The position numbers and the translations under genes are program-made. Shown in pieces: positions 39,284-51,678 of a stretch of 64,000 nt of DNA. The first letter of the stretch is position 1, and every line of letters begins with the position of its first letter. The stretch is taken from assembly GCA_000697475.1 (NCBI GenBank), contig JNEU01000906.1:62001-126000 (forward strand), in the 5' to 3' direction. Source of the DNA: Lichtheimia corymbifera B2541. Taxonomy: Eukaryota; Mucoromycota; Mucoromycetes; Mucorales; Lichtheimiaceae. The notes below the pieces were generated by a model that was not told where the DNA came from, made no database searches, and saw only the letters and a program-made list of their open reading frames with translations.

Positions 39284-41103
39284 ATGGGCGATCAAAGCAG
39301 CAATAGAGCTCTTTACTTTGAACGAGTACCAAAGAAAGACTGGAAACTTCGTGACGCCTACAAAGAATATAAACATAAACTTCCACGTGGCGTCAACATC
39401 TACGAAGCGATCAAGAGGGACCTGCTCACTGTGAAGAACACACGCAAAGCTTTGACCAGTTCTGCAGACAGCATTTTGGAAGATCTTGATGTAGGCCGTA
39501 AAATTTAAGTAAGATATGCTTTTGATCGAGATATATCTAATTCGATGTGTATACTTCTAGTTTCTTGAAGAGCAAGTTGCAACACATTCATCCCAACCAG
39601 ACGCCGCCCCTCAGATTATTCTTGCTGGTGAAAACAACGAGAACTACAATGCTTGCACCGTTTTTCAAACAGCAGCAATAGGCGTAAGTAAAGTTATTAT
39701 TCGCCCGTATGTGCTCCAAGATGCTTTTACTAATGAGCTACATGATTATAGGACAAACGAAGTTCAGCTTCGCATATCAACACTGGTAAGTGCAGTACAA
39801 TGCACTGATAATGATGCTGTCAGAATCCTGTCATCCTAATTACATCTACATTATGTCATAGACGAGCCGACCTCACCAACCCAACTTAAGAGGGCAAAAA
39901 AATCCTACAGCTTTGTCTCGTCCATCGTCCCTCTTGCCACTGGAAAAGATAGTCCAAGAATCACGAAGGAAGACGCATCTGAAATTGCTGATCGCTTTAT
40001 CGTCGCATTGAGTTCTACAGGTGGCACTATTCCGGAGTTGGTGGCCCAGGAATATAACGATAATATCACCGAACAGCAACAGCTTGTATCTCTAAAGAAG
40101 CATCGCAGTGTGGATCAGTACTTGTCAAGGTGCCTGGATTGCAAGTGGGAGGATTTTGGCAGATTTTTGGATGATGCAAGCACGGTCAAAGGGGAAGATG
40201 AAAAAGCAGTTGCAATGATTCGACGAATTATGTACGATTACCACGCGAACTGCTTAAAGCCAATGTTCACCACTCGATTTAATGAGAGGACCCCTTTTGC
40301 TGAGCATGTACTTCCTGTTTTGAAGTATTTTGGTGCATCGACTGGGCTAGTGTCATTTCTATGGTAAGTACATTAATTATACCTTCTTTAAGAAATAACT
40401 AATTCAAAGCTCACTATTCTGTGAATAGGTGCGAAATTGGGTCAAAGGCACAAAAGCAGCTCAAGATCTGTTTATCCAACGGCCAAAAGAAGTTGCTGGA
40501 TGGTATTGGATTTGATGAACATAAGTTGGAAAGAGTGTTGGTGGAATATTCAGGGTACGTATAGCAATGGCATATCCTTCCTTGGTTTACTAAATTGCAA
40601 TATATACATGAATACTATGGCAGAGAGGAAGACGGAGACCACACAGAGGAGGACACACTGAAGCTTATGGAATGTTCACGCCATTGTCTTAAAGCGGAGA
40701 TGGATAATCTTCTTTTTGCCTCTTGGGACACCTTTACACGCCGCCAAGTGCTGTCCATTCAATGTGTATCTGACAAAATCACATTGTTATCTACCAAACG
40801 CTTATCCACGGGCAAATGGTGCTTGATTGAAGTGCGATCAGCAGTTATTCCTCGGGACTGGCAACGCCGGAATTCTTGGGTGCGTGTGTTTGACCTTCTA
40901 TTCAAGCTACAGGTAAAAAAGAAAGTATACTAAAATTTGGGCGTTATACTCAATTATGTTATGAAATATTGTAGGAGCTGCTCTTGGAGCAAGAAGAGGT
41001 GACCGTATTACTTGATCGAGAGCATTCTGGCCGGGATGTTGTGGACCCTGCGAACACCATACACGCCAACTTGAAACGTATTCAGAACCTGGATGCTCAA
41101 TGA
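39284..41103 (+). CDS. Seven-exon gene of unknown function, member of a multicopy family
   Basis: Exons 39284-39490, 39561-39683, 39752-39785, 39862-40363, 40429-40554, 40624-40912 and 40975-41103 keep phase throughout and give 469 residues. The ATG at 39284 has a strong context (GCCATGG); one at 39242 is in frame. No catalytic motif or membrane segment is visible. The N-terminal part is basic/helical (PKKDWKLRDAYKEYKHKLP), the middle carries a KRAKK basic patch after a Ser/Thr-rich linker, and the rest is mixed alpha/beta with IRRIMYDYHANCLKPMF, LSIQCVSDKITLLSTKR and GKWCLIEVRSAVIPRDW. Related degraded copies lie just upstream, and I recall similar unnamed proteins in large numbers in Rhizopus-type genomes. 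The first intron's donor (GTAGGC) is the weakest splice site. Confidence 0.72.
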
Positions 41104-41408
41104 GGCTGGACCTCTGACACCACTTTGAACCTTTCCTCCCATACATATCCCCATCTTCATTCAGTACATAAACTTCATTTACCGCATATTGGTGTTTCTT
41201 AACAAAAAAATACGTATCAGTCACTTGGATGAGGATGAGGATGTTAGCTAGCTTTACTATGCAAGGGCATCTAAACTTGTAATTCCGAAGTCAGTCGCTC
41301 GCTGATGATGGATCAGTGCCGATCAGGAACTTGAGATAATCTCGTATCTCCGGTTTATCATCTTTGTTCCCTTTTGTCTCACAATACGCACACTCCTCTT
41401 TACTCCCA

Positions 41409-42441
41409 ATGGCGTCCAAGGAAAAGAAAGATCCCGTCTTCTCACTCATTTCTGGCACGGTGGCAGGTGCTGTGGAAGGTGTCATTACATACCCAACCGA
41501 ATACGTCAAGACACGGTTACAACTACAAGCTGGCGGCAAACTGCAACCTGGTGAACCGCGATTCAAGGGTCCCATTGACTGCCTGGTGCAAACATATCGT
41601 ACACGTGGATTCTTTGCCATTTACACAGGCGTCAGTGCATTGGCAATTGGCAACGCTGCCAAAGCTGGCGTACGGTTCTTGACATATGACCAAATAGCAA
41701 ACCAGTTGCGAGACAAGGATGGCAAGTTATCTGGTGTTCGAAGTCTATTAGCTGGTCTTGGTGCTGGTATGACAGAGGCAGCTTTAGTGGTAACGCCATC
41801 AGAGACCATCAAGTATGTATTTGAGAAGTGGGGTGGGATATGAGATAATGCATGATTACTTACTCTCCCCCTTTTTAGAACCAAATTGATCCACGACAAG
41901 AACAGTGCATCACCAAAGTACAATGGCCTTGTTCATGGAACACGTCTCATCATCAAGGAAGAAGGTCTTAGTGGCATTTACAGAGGTCTGGGTCCAGTGA
42001 TGGCACGTCAAGGTGCTAATAGTGCAGTGCGCTTCAGTTGCTATTCTACCATCAAAACGTCACTACAAAATTTCCGTGGTCAAGGTGATGTGCCACTTCC
42101 ATCCGCATACACATTCCTTGCAGGTGCTATGGCTGGTATTGTTACCGTTTACTCGACGATGCCCTTGGATGTCATCAAGACTCGCATGCAGGGTTTGGAT
42201 GCAAAGGTTCTTTACAAAAACTCGATTGATTGTCTGGTTAAGGTGGTCAAAGAGAATGGTGTATTATCTCTTTGGAAGGGTGCTACTCCCCGGTTAGCGA
42301 GATTGATTGTAAGTGTCAATGAGGTGTTGAAGAATGTGAATGTGCCTTATTAACCTACGAATGTGTCTTTAGTTCTCGGGTGGTATCGTGTTTACAGTAT
42401 ACGAAAATGTTTATTCTGGTCTTTCCTATCTCAAGCACTAA
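41409..42441 (+). CDS. CTP1: Mitochondrial citrate/tricarboxylate carrier
   Basis: Exons 41409-41812, 41879-42308 and 42373-42441 give 300 residues, the standard carrier size. The three mitochondrial-carrier signatures appear in order as PTEYVKTRLQ, PSETIKTKL (the second spans intron 1, where a Lys codon is split) and PLDVIKTRMQ, each at the end of an odd-numbered helix. The second is typical of the citrate branch. The protein would exchange matrix citrate for cytosolic malate or another tricarboxylate across the inner membrane, feeding acetyl-CoA and lipid synthesis. No cleavable presequence is needed. The gene starts about 300 bp after the unknown gene on the same strand. Confidence 0.93.
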
Positions 42442-42619
42442 ATAGAATCATCAATCACTCAATAAAAAAGAGGATACAAATGCAAAGGTGCGATATATTA
42501 TGGGATGGTCAACAAGTAAACTATACACTAGGATGCAATAAGGGTAGTTGTATATATATAGATAAGATTGGATATCGTATGTTGAGAGGAATAAATGATG
42601 CGATGGTGCTGTGCGCTTG

Positions 42620-43991
42620 CTATACAGGAGAATGCGGTGATCTTGGGCTGACAGGTCGATCGAGATCTTGCAGTGACGCACTAATGGAAAGCTGAGTGAC
42701 GGATCTCATGACTTCAGGTCTGCAGCTATCGGGCTCTTTAACAGGATCATCCATGTTGTAATCATCATTGGCAAAGGGTGAAGAAGGCCGTGCGAGAACA
42801 ATGCTATCATGATCCGAACCAGAAGGACGTCGACTTGCAGCACCTGATCCACGTCGGTATTGTTGATAATGTCGGGCATCCAATGAATGGCGAGAGGTAG
42901 GTCTACTGCTGCTGTTACTGCTTTGCATACGAGTGGGACTACTTGCTTGACTTGACGGATCACGATGCTTGCAGTGTCGATTATTTTGAACAGGCTTTAG
43001 TGGCGTACGAGAAGTGTAGGACATTGCTGGTGATACAGGGTGGCTGTTACTGTCGGCGGATGTGGGAGACTGCACGGTAGCTGACAAGATAGTATCAGAA
43101 ATGGTAAAAAGCAATAAACCAGCACGGACTCCCTTTCATATTCCCCAAATGGCTCTCCTTGTACTTACTGCTGTTTTCAGCTTCATATTCGGGAGGCTCA
43201 ATCCATTCATCGGGAATAACACAAGGGAACATGGTACCAAGCTTAGCTGCACGATTGATCCATCCTGGTGCTCCTTTGTTGGTCAGCTTCTTGCACAGCT
43301 CATGAGTAAAATGATTGCAATTCCTCGTCAATAGGTTGTAAGATGTGCCAACAAATTCATGGGATATTTCATGTAACACTTCTTTGACTTGGGCTTCGCT
43401 TAGATCGGTGTATCCCATAGAGATGGATTGTCTAATGGGGCAAAAGCGGGTGATCAGTGATTCATTTCCTTCTAATTAAGCCATTGTATCACCATCGCCA
43501 CCATCATATCATCATCAGAAAACCTACTTGAACAAAACACCTGGAGGACCGATCTTGGGCTCAACAGCAAATACACCTGTGAGGTTCTCGTATTCATGGC
43601 CACCAAAGCAGTATTCACGTCCTGCTACTTCCACACCAGAATGATAGATCCCTGAATTTCATTGTTATCAACACATCCATACACCTTCACAACAACAAGT
43701 CTTTCTTTTTTCCTTACCAACCCCAAGCGTATCCCCAATGTTGGTTAGAAGACTCGGCTCAAGCTGCAAAACAATCCAATATCAGTATACTTAGCCTAAA
43801 GTTTGAAGCATGTTGCTTACCATATCATACACGTTAATAAAGACTATTGCAGAGTGAATCACGATACCAATGAAAGAATAAGTGCATGTCTTAAAGAGAA
43901 ACAACAGATGGTGTAAAGGGATACCTCGTAGCTTGTTTGCATTGTGTGAATGACGTGATTTCCAGAACCCATTGCACATGCTTTCGAACAT
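42620..43991 (-). CDS. PPPDE-family deubiquitinating/deSUMOylating isopeptidase (DeSI-2-like)
   Basis: Six exons (43991-43925, 43843-43821, 43763-43718, 43651-43528, 43431-43169, 43080-42620) give 327 residues. The papain-like permuted fold has a His/Cys catalytic dyad: H49 in IYHSGVEV and C125 in RNCNHFTHEL. The order matches human DeSI-2: VFINVYDM, HSGVEV, YCFGGHEY, NCNHF, then GAPGWINRAAKLG and IPDEWIEPPEYE. After about residue 175 comes a Ser/Arg-rich tail of 150 residues with a possible regulatory role, absent from the animal protein. The second exon is only 23 nt. The start is uncertain: the ATG at 43979 gives a protein four residues shorter, and the leader before VFINVYDM is unusually long for the family. 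Confidence 0.87.
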
Positions 43992-44957
43992 TGTGTTCCA
44001 CCATAAAACAAAGAAGTCAAGCCAACTCGGGAAGGGCTCACCACTTTAAAAAACAAGACCTCGTGACACAAGACATCAGGGTGGTTTTGAGAGATGAATG
44101 CTCAGGCACTCTACACTGACGACCGTCATGTATATCATCCTTCCGGTTTAAACATTACTTGCATAACCTGCTCATGACATTACATCATATTCAACGCACA
44201 AAGGTGCATGTAGAAATAAACGTGTAGCTTAGGAAAAGAAGCATCGCTTTTATTTGTGTTTGCAGTATAGGGAGGGTGGGTTACGAGAAAGAAGAGTGTG
44301 TGTGTGTAGATAATCTATAAGGCAAAAGCGGTACTCCAGCACAAAGGCCAAGTTAAAAAAGGTATCCCAACTCCACCCACCAAGAAACAAGTACTCATGT
44401 TAATAAGGAGACTCGTTTTTATATTATCATTTTCTTTTGTTTGATTGTTAGGCCTATAAAAGGCCGCCAAAAATTGCCGCAGCACTGGGTAAACCCAGTA
44501 CTTGCAGACGGGTTATTGGTTGTAGTTTTCAACCAGCAATAAACCAGCATCGGTAGAACCTCACTTGCGTGGTTTTGCCCTAGCACAAGGATAAAGAAAA
44601 CGAAAAGGGCCTTGGGGAGCCCCTCTTTTTATAATTTTTTTGAAAACCCAAAAACCGTCACAATGGAAAGTTGTAGAAAAACGTTTCAAGGACCAATAAA
44701 CGATGGCAACCGAATTCGCCAGATTGAGTTCGAAATCGTCACCGCAGCAACGTTTTCACTCACAGCTTGCCTGTGCCCCCAATTTGCTGCCTTGGTGTTA
44801 CTCCTCCCTTTCTGCTATCCGTGCACTGCCCTGCCGTAGCATACAAATGATAGATTGGTGAATCCATTTTTAATCACAAAACGCTACAACTGGAATAAAA
44901 AATGTCAAAAAGAAAAAGGAAAACAATGATGGATCAAATAATGTGTGGAGATGATGC
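43992..44957. other. Spacer with a cluster of hairpins
   Basis: About 970 bp between two minus-strand genes. Apart from the candidate structured segment listed separately, it contains a TG run (about 44295-44310) and AT-rich sequence. No protein gene was recognised. Confidence 0.5.
44451..44630 (+). ncRNA. Possible small structured RNA (weak candidate)
   Basis: A TATA-like palindrome GGCCTATAAAAGGCC (44451-44465) is followed over 160 bp by several inverted repeats (TGGGTAAACCCA; GGTTATTGGTTG facing CAACCAGCAATAAACC; GGGGAGCCCC) and then a T5 run (44626-44630). TATA, hairpins and T-run in that order resemble an RNA polymerase III unit with an external promoter. No match to U6, RNase P, MRP or SRP RNA consensus could be seen by eye. 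Confidence 0.2.
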
Positions 44958-45361
44958 TTAAGACATTTGACGCAAAGCATCTTCTGCTAAAGCGGTACGC
45001 TCACGTTTCCAGGCATCATCACGCTTGGGACGATTGAAGGCTGTTTCATACAAGGCTGAGCTCCCAAAAGTCTCGTCAAACTTGGCACCTGTTGGAGCAA
45101 ATCCAGTGGCATCCATGGCTCGCATACCCTTAAAGTCAACTTGGGACGCGTTGAAAGCACCAGCTGAAATCCTATCCCATAGTGAACGTCGTCTTTGAGG
45201 AGGCATTTGTGGTTGCTGCGGCTATACGGTACGTAACACATGAGATCGTGTCATTCATCATCATCATCACTCAGCGCTTATACAAATACATTCATCATAC
45301 ATACCTCGCTGTTGACCATGGATGATTGTTCAGTGTTGTTGTTTTCACCAAGTGGTTGCAT
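44958..45361 (-). CDS. Small protein of unknown function
   Basis: Exons 45361-45305 and 45221-44958 give 106 residues. The family is not recognised. The N-terminal 25 residues are polar (Gln, Asn, Pro), followed by PPQRRRSLWDRISAGAFN, a basic-aromatic patch, then FKGMRAMDATGFAPTGAKFD and a charged helix ending RTALAEDALRQMS. The compact, non-repetitive character and intact splice sites support a real gene. There is no signal peptide or membrane helix. A cytosolic role is likely but nothing more can be said. Confidence 0.75.
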
Positions 45362-46949
45362 GTTGGAAAAAAGGATGAAGAAAAAACAGATGCATTCACA
45401 CGCCCATTTTTAAAGCATCACCTGGCTTATGAGAAATTGTTGAATGGATGTAAACACGTCTTTTGCAGAGACACCAATCAAGAAAGGAAAAGGTTTGCAT
45501 AAATAACAGTGGAGCTATCCCATTTTTACGCTGATGCTTCTGACCATTCATCCTAAAGATCCTCTCATCCATGAACTCAATATTGACACCAATAGTGACA
45601 CGCTTGATTGCTGTCATAATGTACAATTACTTTTTATTACATCCAACCGCTAGCCCCAATTCTCAAAGAGTGGGAGTAATGAACAAAGCGTCTAGTCTAT
45701 CATCATGCTAAAGGTAATGGTTGGTGACCGAGGACAATCATCCGAGCAACGAGGCAATCCCCATGGCAACGGGGTTTCCGATCCAATCCCAAGTGAAAAA
45801 ATGCCAGCAGTTATCCGCGACTGATGTTGTGAGTGTGTGGTGCTATTAGGTAAATCATGCTGCATCCTTTTTATTGATTGATGACGAATACATGTAATGA
45901 AGAATAATCATCTATAGTGTATCCTGCGTATCCATCCTTCATATCCACAGCATGCTGTCAACCCCCAAGGATATTGCTGTCTTGCCTCAAACGCATTGAG
46001 AACTAAGGCGCTTCGATCGTATCTTGTCTTTTGGAAGGCTGGCGTATGATCGTATTGCTGCATATCCAACGTTATAATCGTCCTCGTAACGCGTCGATCC
46101 AGTACCATCATGTTGTGGACGTTGCAGAATTGGGACAGAATATCAACGCAAAACGTTCAGCATTCGAGTGTTGCTTTGACCACATTCAAGATCTCGGCCT
46201 CTCATTCTTGCTCCATTGCCGTAAAGATCCAGGCAGTAAATTGTGCGTGCTGTCAATGTCATAAGGCAATGAGGAAAAAGTAGACGCGTGCTGGGTTACG
46301 TATGTACGAGCGAGAGAGCAAGAAAGGTTCCTCTCCTGTAAAGCGCTCGTTTTATGCAGACTTGCTATCGCCGATAAATAAAGCTCTCCCATTGATTCCT
46401 GTGTACCCATTTTCCCATGATGATTGACAATGACAACCATGCCAACAATGAGCGTAGATAACAATGACACGCTAATAAAGACCAGCTTTAGCCCACAGTG
46501 CTGCAAAAAGGATCATCATGCATTATTGCGCTTATCAACAAGGTGCGTCGTGGAGGGTGTTGTAAGCAATGAGAAAGATGCGTGGCGTACATTCCTTGTT
46601 GTTTATATGCATAGTGGGCGTGTGAATTGTCTGCATGTGATGATATCCGCATACATAAGTCGGATCAATTCCCAAACAGTAATGCTGCTATGGGTGTCTG
46701 ACGAATCGCAGCCAATAGCAACAATACTCCTCCATGTTGATCACCAATCGACCACCCCTTTCAATATGCAATTTTCCACGTCATTGATTTCAGCAAAAAT
46801 AAAAACAGGTGTATTGAACAAAGATATATAGTACAGGTCACTTTTTCTCGTGACGAAATTGCTGCAGTAGTCAATGGCAGCCGAATAAGTTGATAGAGCA
46901 ATAAATAGTTGTAGGCCAGAAAGGTAATGGTAAATCATGTTACAGTAAT
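45362..46949. other. Long intergenic stretch
   Basis: About 1.6 kb between two minus-strand genes. Frames of up to about 135 codons exist on both strands, but they lack splice-consistent extensions, natural residue composition or family resemblance. Probably the promoter of the small-protein gene and the 3' region of the ammonium transporter. Confidence 0.45.
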
Positions 46950-49261
46950 CTAAGTGTGGTTGTTTTGTTTTTGATCATCATCGACGTTGTTGTTGTCTTT
47001 CGATTTGCTGCCTTGGTTGTTATCGGCTTCACCAGCATAAGCGTGGTCATGCACGATAATACCATTTTCAGTACTCTCAACAATAATATCACCACTGATT
47101 GATACTTCTTCAATAGCAAGTGATGGTGTTGACCTTGATGCTGATGCATTGTCGTTTAGCGAAACCTGAAGGGATTGTGATGATGAGGATGTACCACTGG
47201 TAACCGGGGGTGCCAATGTAGTTGGGTCACTATCATTATTGCTGTTGCTAGGTTGATTGCTGCTGCTGCTACTGCTACCGCTGCTTTGGCCAGCAGAGCT
47301 ATCGGCACCTTGTCCGACATGTAAATGTGCATATTGTTGCTGTTTGTGTTGTTGCCACTGATTCATGGATGATGATGATGGTGGAGGTGGTGGTGGCATT
47401 TTTGAAAGTGGTATTGATCCAAGGTTCTTAGCTTGGCCATAATCAAGTACTGCTTCTTCGGTTAATGTCGGTGCTCCAGCTACAGTGGTTGATCGTTCTC
47501 CTCGTCCAAGTAAACGTTTAGCAAAGTTGAATGGATCAAAACGCCTCACGGAATATAAGGATGCAGCTGCACCATCAGTGATACGGCTGTTGACGCGACG
47601 CATTTCTTCTCCCCATTCAACATAGCCATAAGCTGTTTCTCCCATTTGAGCTCGGTCGGTGCCAATTCTTTCATCTTCGTGATGCAAGCGTAGCTGCATG
47701 GATGGTATCTTATCAATGATAAGAAGCATGATATAAGTGACAACAAATGACCATCCAGAAACAGCAGCGATCATAGCAAGCTGTACTGGCACTTGCATCC
47801 AATGACCATCGAGCCATCCACCGATTTGAATGTCTTCAAGAGGTGTACCTTGAGGACTTCCAAGGCCAATCACATAGCGTTCCGCAAAAATGCCTGTCAA
47901 CAACAATCCAACCAAGCCGCCAACGTAGTGCACTGTAAAGACATCGAGCGCATCATCAAAGCCATACTTGTGCTTGTATCGGACTGCATAATTGCACGCC
48001 ACGCTGCCAAGAAGGCCAAATAAAAGTGCACTGCTGGGAGATACAAACCCTGATCCTGGCGTGATCGTGGCAAGGCCTGCAATGACACCTGTTGTCAAGC
48101 CTACGACACTCCATTTGCGTGTATACAACCAGTCAATCATGATCCACACGACAGCACCCACACAAGCTGCAAGATGGCTCGCCACAAAGGAGTTGGCTGC
48201 ACGTGCATCAGCTGCAAGACCGCTGCCAGCGTTGAATGCAAACCATCCAAACCATAAGAATGCAAGGCCAATATACATGTATGAGACATTGTGTGGTGTT
48301 GGATGCGCTTGTTCTTGAAGATGTCTTCTTTTGCCTAATAACATTGCATAAGCGACTATGTACGACATTTGATGTGAGCTTAAAAGCGAATGATTTGTCC
48401 TTGTAATGATCTTACCAGCAGCAAGGCCACTGGATGCGTGAACTGTGGCACCACCTGCATAATCCATAGCGCCCATTTTGTAAAGCCATCCATTGGGATT
48501 CCAGATCCAACATGTAACGATATCGTAAACAAGGGTTGTCCACACAAAAATGAAAATAATGGATGGACCAAGCTAATAAGATCGCTATTAGATTGTTGTA
48601 GGATGCGTATACACATTACTACTTACCGACATGCGTTCCGCGGCAGCACCAAAAGCCAGTGCTATAAATTTGAATCGGCGAAGCATGAGCAATCAGAGAT
48701 AAGGATGGCTGATTCATTATTTTTTACCTGGTGTAAGACAAGCAAACATGGCTTGAAAAATCATGTACACCATAGCAGGAATGGTTTGTCCTTCAAATGC
48801 AGGAGCCACGCCAACACCACGTAATAAGAAATGAGCTGCATCATGAATATACAACGATTAGATCAAGCCGATTTCTGATTACGTTACAAGAGTGACTTAC
48901 TGGTATCACCGATAAATGGACCAGCATTGGGTGAAAAGGTCAATGAATAGCCAATAATGTACCACTACCCAAATTTTTTAGCGGTCGATCAATTGTGTGT
49001 GAGTGCGGTGCTAAGTAATCTTACCTGGAACGAAACCACTGCCACGCACAACATGGTAAGGTACATGAGAGATAAGGCATTCTTGGCTTGTGCAAGACCA
49101 GCATAAAACAATCCTAGTGCTGGTGTCTAAAAACATAAAGTCAACAATAGGGACATCATTGTCATGTGTATTCATGTGTGTATTACCATCAAAAAGACGA
49201 GGGCGGCGCACATCATCACCCAAGCCGTGTTACCGGCATCAATGGTGTATTCGTTATCCAT
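46950..49261 (-). CDS. Amt/MEP ammonium transporter with extended cytosolic tail
   Basis: Seven exons (49261-49187, 49126-49025, 48964-48901, 48835-48728, 48661-48627, 48572-48416, 48355-46950) give 648 residues. Amt proteins conduct ammonium across the plasma membrane as trimers. Seen: AWVMMCAALVFLM (helix 1), PALGLFYAGLAQAKN, WNPNGWLYKMGAMDYAGG with the first pore His in ATVHASSG, LGKRRHL, FNAGSGLAAD and the second pore His in DVFTVHYVGG. The transmembrane core ends at about residue 430 with DKIPSMQLRLHHEDERIGTD, the usual start of the regulatory tail. The remaining 200 residues are Ser/Gln/Asn-rich and much longer than in Mep2. The sixth intron is exactly 60 nt and free of stops, so its retention would insert 20 residues in the core. 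Confidence 0.94.
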
Positions 49262-49651
49262 GTGTTTTGTGGCTGGTGGGCGTGATAAGATGAAGCAATA
49301 GGATGATGATATGGGTGGTGGTAGTGGGGGAGAATGGTTATCTGCTGGTGGTTTGTGGAACGATATATGACAAGAAGAAGAAAAAAAAAGAGGATAAAGA
49401 AATTGATATCGAGTTATTCTGCCGATATAAAGATAAAGGACATGCAAGCAAGCACAAGCATAAGCAATAGCAATCGTTTCCGAGATCAAATGGGTCATGA
49501 TTGGCTTGATCAATCCGCTATCGTTATCAGTTGCACCCCCCAAATAAAGGTCTGATCATCACTCCGATAACACACACAAATGCTGATAAGATGGTTGTTG
49601 CGTAATAAATGTGTATTTTTTGCTTTCATTTTCTAATATGACTATGACTTT
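49262..49651. other. Spacer between ammonium transporter and PIP5K
   Basis: About 390 bp holding the transporter promoter and the PIP5K 3' end. An A9 run lies near 49380. No gene was recognised. Confidence 0.5.
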
Positions 49652-51678
49652 TTAATAAGTAGATCCAGTGGTCATTTGGTATTCAAGTGGGATGTCCTGG
49701 TTATGCTCGATTGCATTGGCCATAAAGCCCATGAAACGATCACCATATTCAGCCGCGTTCACAGATGAAATGGCATGTTTGTCATGGGTCATGCTCTTGA
49801 AAAAGTGCTCGGACTTCTTTTTGGCGTCGTAGGCGGTCAAGATATCGATCACACCCAAGTAGTACAGTATTGATGTTGGCCGGTCATTTTCATCCGTTGA
49901 TCGGAAACCACCGTCATCCGTATAGAATACACAACCAAGGCGACTGACACATGAAGATGAAGAAATCCCGTAATCAGCTTGTGTTACTTGAATGCATATC
50001 CCCCTTGCTATGCACCCTTCCAACTCTACCCGATTATAACACTTACTCTTCCAAAGGCTCGTCAGGTAATTCCGATGCATTGAGACGGTCCGGATTGGTC
50101 TGTGCAAGTGTATGGCGATATACCTCCACACGGCTTTCACGTCGTTTCATTACAGAGGCTCGTCGTTCCGCGGTTTTCGTATCAGGCTTAAAAAAGTAAC
50201 GGAATCAGTATCAAGTTTGGTAAGACGCTAAACGTCTCCTTTCACCCTATGTCCAATCAGCCTTACCTCAAAGAATTGTAACGTGGAGTTGCGGATGTTT
50301 TCCTTATTTCCTCTTGCCATGTAATGAACGCCGATCAATAAACTGTAATCCATGAGATTCATGCGTACCAGCAACTTGAAAATTGATTGGGTCAGATAAA
50401 TATAGGTTGATGATCCCTTTCTCTCCTCCTCCTCAAAATCCTATTTACCTTGACATCACGCACTAACTGGCTAATGAAAAGCTTTCGCTTGGATGGACCC
50501 ATTTGTAACTTCTTTTTGTTCTTTTCAAAGTTGAGATCCTTCATGACAGCATTCTTGCTCTTGGAAATCTCCTCTTCAGGTAAAAAGCGGCCAAATGTTG
50601 AACCCTTGAGATCATACATTTCATGGATATCATTATGAGGTGGGAAGACGTTGCCCATGACGACGAAATGAATCTTGCGCCCACGAGGAAGCTTGACTCG
50701 ATGTAATCCATAGTAACGGCAGAGTAAGGTGTTGGGATTATTAACAACATGCTAACATAGGCTTATAAGTTCCTCATCCACGATGTTTTGACTATCGCTT
50801 CCTACTTACATTATAATAATCGGGAAGGATTCTACGTAGACATTTGTGCTCGGAATGATGGATAGTCTTGATGATGTAACGATAATCGCGGGAATAATAA
50901 AAGAAGCTACCACTTTTGCCAGGGGATCCCAATTCGGAGAGAATGTATTTGCTTGTTAATGAAATCTATCATCTTATATATGAGACACCCTGTCCTGTGC
51001 CTGATTCATACCAAACCCTGTATCACAATTACCAAATAGTCTGCAGGATCGATACCGAATTGAGCTCTCAAATGTCGAAACACCCAAGGTGCATAATCCT
51101 TAAACTTGAAGTCGTATCTTGCACCAGGCGTTAACTCATCACCGGTACTGTATCCAACATACTTTCATGAGCGATCCATGTTCCTGACACACCTTTTTTG
51201 ATCCAAAGACTTACACATCAAAAGCAAGCTTGTGAGCTGCCCAAAAGTCATCTTCCACCAATTCTCGATCGATTTTTGCTGATACACGACCCACAGCGAT
51301 GCGTATACCGGTGAGCATGTTGTACATGAGGACGTAATTCTGATGGCCTTCAGCGACTCTTGTGCCAATAAGGACTCGATCATCATCCAAACGAGACATG
51401 CGGCGAAAAGCTTTGCGTCTGGCTGATAATTCTCGATGAAACTCTTCTGAGGTACGTCTTGGCAAACGAGCACGAGGAGAAGTAGGTGCTGCAGGTTCTG
51501 ATTCTGCAATGCTTGCTGGTATGGGGGTCGATGGCGGCGAATAGCTGTCGAATGAAGACACCGTAGTTGCTCGTGACATTGTATTCATGGCAGCCACCGG
51601 GGCCACCGAGAGGGTATCTGGACTAGTAGTAGTTGTTTGACGCGCTTTGTATAAATCGTCGTCGTTAAATGTAGACAT
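49652..51678 (-). CDS. Phosphatidylinositol-4-phosphate 5-kinase (Mss4-like)
   Basis: Seven exons (51678-51215, 51147-51033, 50965-50810, 50751-50449, 50374-50267, 50186-50047, 49943-49652) give 525 residues. The enzyme makes PI(4,5)P2 at the plasma membrane, controlling actin and endocytosis. Seen: a disordered 100-residue start; [37 protein letters not shown] (ATP loop and lysine); the [11 protein letters not shown] block; [10 protein letters not shown], the catalytic core; [20 protein letters not shown] with the IID metal-binding motif; and an activation loop [16 protein letters not shown], typical of type I enzymes. An insert of about 75 residues rich in Arg/Glu (exon 6 and flanks) lies between MDYSL and the IID block, as in fungal enzymes. 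It is shorter than yeast Mss4, mainly at the N-terminus. Confidence 0.95.
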
